A stretch of 64,000 nt of DNA from Paenibacillus_V sp046244365 (lineage in GTDB: Bacteria; Bacillota; Bacilli; Paenibacillales; NBRC-103111), in contig NZ_CP176395.1 of the NCBI RefSeq assembly GCF_046244365.1, positions 4,216,001-4,280,000 of the forward strand, in the 5' to 3' direction. The position numbers were made by a program, and so were the translations under genes. Positions 63,126-64,000 of this stretch are shown one piece after another. Under the pieces are notes generated by a model. It saw only the letters and a list, made by a program, of their open reading frames with translations, was not told where the DNA came from and ran no database searches. Position 1 is the stretch's first letter. Every line of letters starts with the position of its first letter.

Positions 63126-64000
63126 TTGAAAAGACTGTTCGGGAAGCTTCGCTCCGCGAATGGATCGGTTTCCGTATACTTGATTATCGTAATTGTACCT
63201 ATTTTTTTGTTTCATGCGCTGCTTATCGATGTCGTAAGAATTCGGCAAGCGGAAAGGGAGACGGAATCGGCCGTCCGCAAGGGCGTTCGTTCGGCGTTGT
63301 CGGCATTCGATTCCAGTCTGCAAACCTATGGGTTATTCGGACTCGATTCCGAGAGTGTTGATGCCCCCGGACTTTTCTCGCAGGTTGTCGACCGGAATGT
63401 CAAGGGGGGGTCCGCCAATGGGGGATCGTTCCGAGAGCTGGATCTACGGCTTCAGCCAGGCGGTTGGAAGGTTACGGCACTGCAAACATTGGCCAATCAT
63501 GTCGTCTTTCGGCAGCAGGTACAGGAAGAAATGAAATACCGGGCGCCGATCGAATTTGCGCTTGAATTGACGGATAAATTCCGGAAATCCGGCATCGCCT
63601 CGAACTTGACATCGACGGCAGCTTTCGGCGATAACGCCGAAAAACTCGAAGGAATGTTGGAGAAGCGGGATAGAGCGTTGGACGAGGCGTGGACAAAGGC
63701 GCTAGAGGAAACGGAACAGGCCCGGATTTTCCATAGTAAATATGCCGCAAAGCTCTCTGAACTTCACGAATGGGGACAAAAAATCGGACTGAACGACGCT
63801 GCCGAGCTCAAACGCGCGTTGTCGGATGCTTCCGATAGAGTGCGGACGATGCAGGAATCGGCGGAATCGATTCGTCAATCGCTTTCGTCGACGCGCGGAC
63901 GTATATCCGAGCTTGTCAAAAAAACCGAGCTGTATGCGGACGAGCTTAGTTCGCTTTACGAAGAGGAACGAGCGCTGGAAGATGATCTTCAATCGGCGTC
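63126..64000 (+). CDS. TadG-like membrane protein with coiled coil (partial)
   Basis: From TTG 63126 (GAGGGTGAC upstream) the frame is open to the window edge, so the 3' end is missing. An N-terminal membrane helix (VYLIIVIVPIFLFHALLIDVV) preceded by a short basic segment is typical of TadG-like proteins. The visible C-terminal part (about residues 180-290) is Glu/Lys/Arg/Gln-rich and probably a coiled coil. It is part of the Tad operon. Confidence 0.75.
   Translation, partial: MKRLFGKLRSANGSVSVYLIIVIVPIFLFHALLIDVVRIRQAERETESAVRKGVRSALSAFDSSLQTYGLFGLDSESVDAPGLFSQVVDRNVKGGSANGGSFRELDLRLQPGGWKVTALQTLANHVVFRQQVQEEMKYRAPIEFALELTDKFRKSGIASNLTSTAAFGDNAEKLEGMLEKRDRALDEAWTKALEETEQARIFHSKYAAKLSELHEWGQKIGLNDAAELKRALSDASDRVRTMQESAESIRQSLSSTRGRISELVKKTELYADELSSLYEEERALEDDLQSA

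Overview
The window looks like the chromosome of a spore-former-type Gram-positive of the Paenibacillaceae (Paenibacillus/Cohnella-like). The reasons are strong AGGAGG-type ribosome binding sites with frequent TTG and GTG starts, a T-box leader in front of ilvA, an MrfA/MrfB (YprA/YprB) pair, a stalk-domain (copper amine oxidase N-like) protein, and Firmicutes-style PilM/N/O and Tad pilus loci. The chromosomal parts are moderately GC-rich. A 32.5 kb block in the middle is visibly AT-rich.

Layout. (1) 1-8751: type IV pilus/pseudopilus locus: end of a PilC-type platform protein, major pilin-like protein, prepilin peptidase, PilM, PilN, PilO-like protein, stalk-domain protein, a reverse-strand PilX-like protein with a long beta-solenoid, and two minor prepilins. 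(2) 8950-21700: housekeeping and repair genes: nitroreductase, a heterodimeric multidrug ABC exporter behind a leader peptide/attenuator, MrfA-MrfB, an Fpg/Nei glycosylase, endonuclease IV, a cREC protein, a YdeI-like protein and a YlmA-like ATPase. (3) 21750-23155: T-box plus threonine deaminase. (4) 23284-28980 and 61459-64000: a Tad (Flp) pilus locus with kinase-ATPase, CpaE, CpaF, TadB, TadC, Flp pilin, TadE and a TadG-like protein.

The Tad locus is split inside tadC by a Tn7-like transposon. The element runs from 28981 to 61453 (32,473 bp) and is flanked by a 5-bp target duplication GTATC. Removing the element and one copy of GTATC restores an intact 266-codon tadC reading frame. The ends carry related ~18-bp repeats (four at the left, two at the right), which are candidate TnsB sites. 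The right part encodes TnsA, TnsB, TnsC and a TniQ/TnsD protein in a tight operon, with a second TniQ/TnsD protein and an unknown gene just upstream.

The cargo is a defence island: a two-gene SIR2 module with an unrecognised partner, a class 2-like DISARM set (drmA, drmB, drmC, drmMII, no drmE seen), an Eco29kI-like restriction-modification pair, a single-chain DUF262/HNH (GmrSD-like) nuclease, a RecJ-like exonuclease, a CPBP protease, a DUF1643-like protein and several small unknown genes. No integrase, Cas gene, CRISPR array, tRNA or rRNA was seen.

The items most worth following up are the exact Tn7-like insertion into tadC with two targeting proteins, the unnamed SIR2 two-gene module, the DISARM without drmE, and the BmrB-like leader upstream of the ABC exporter.
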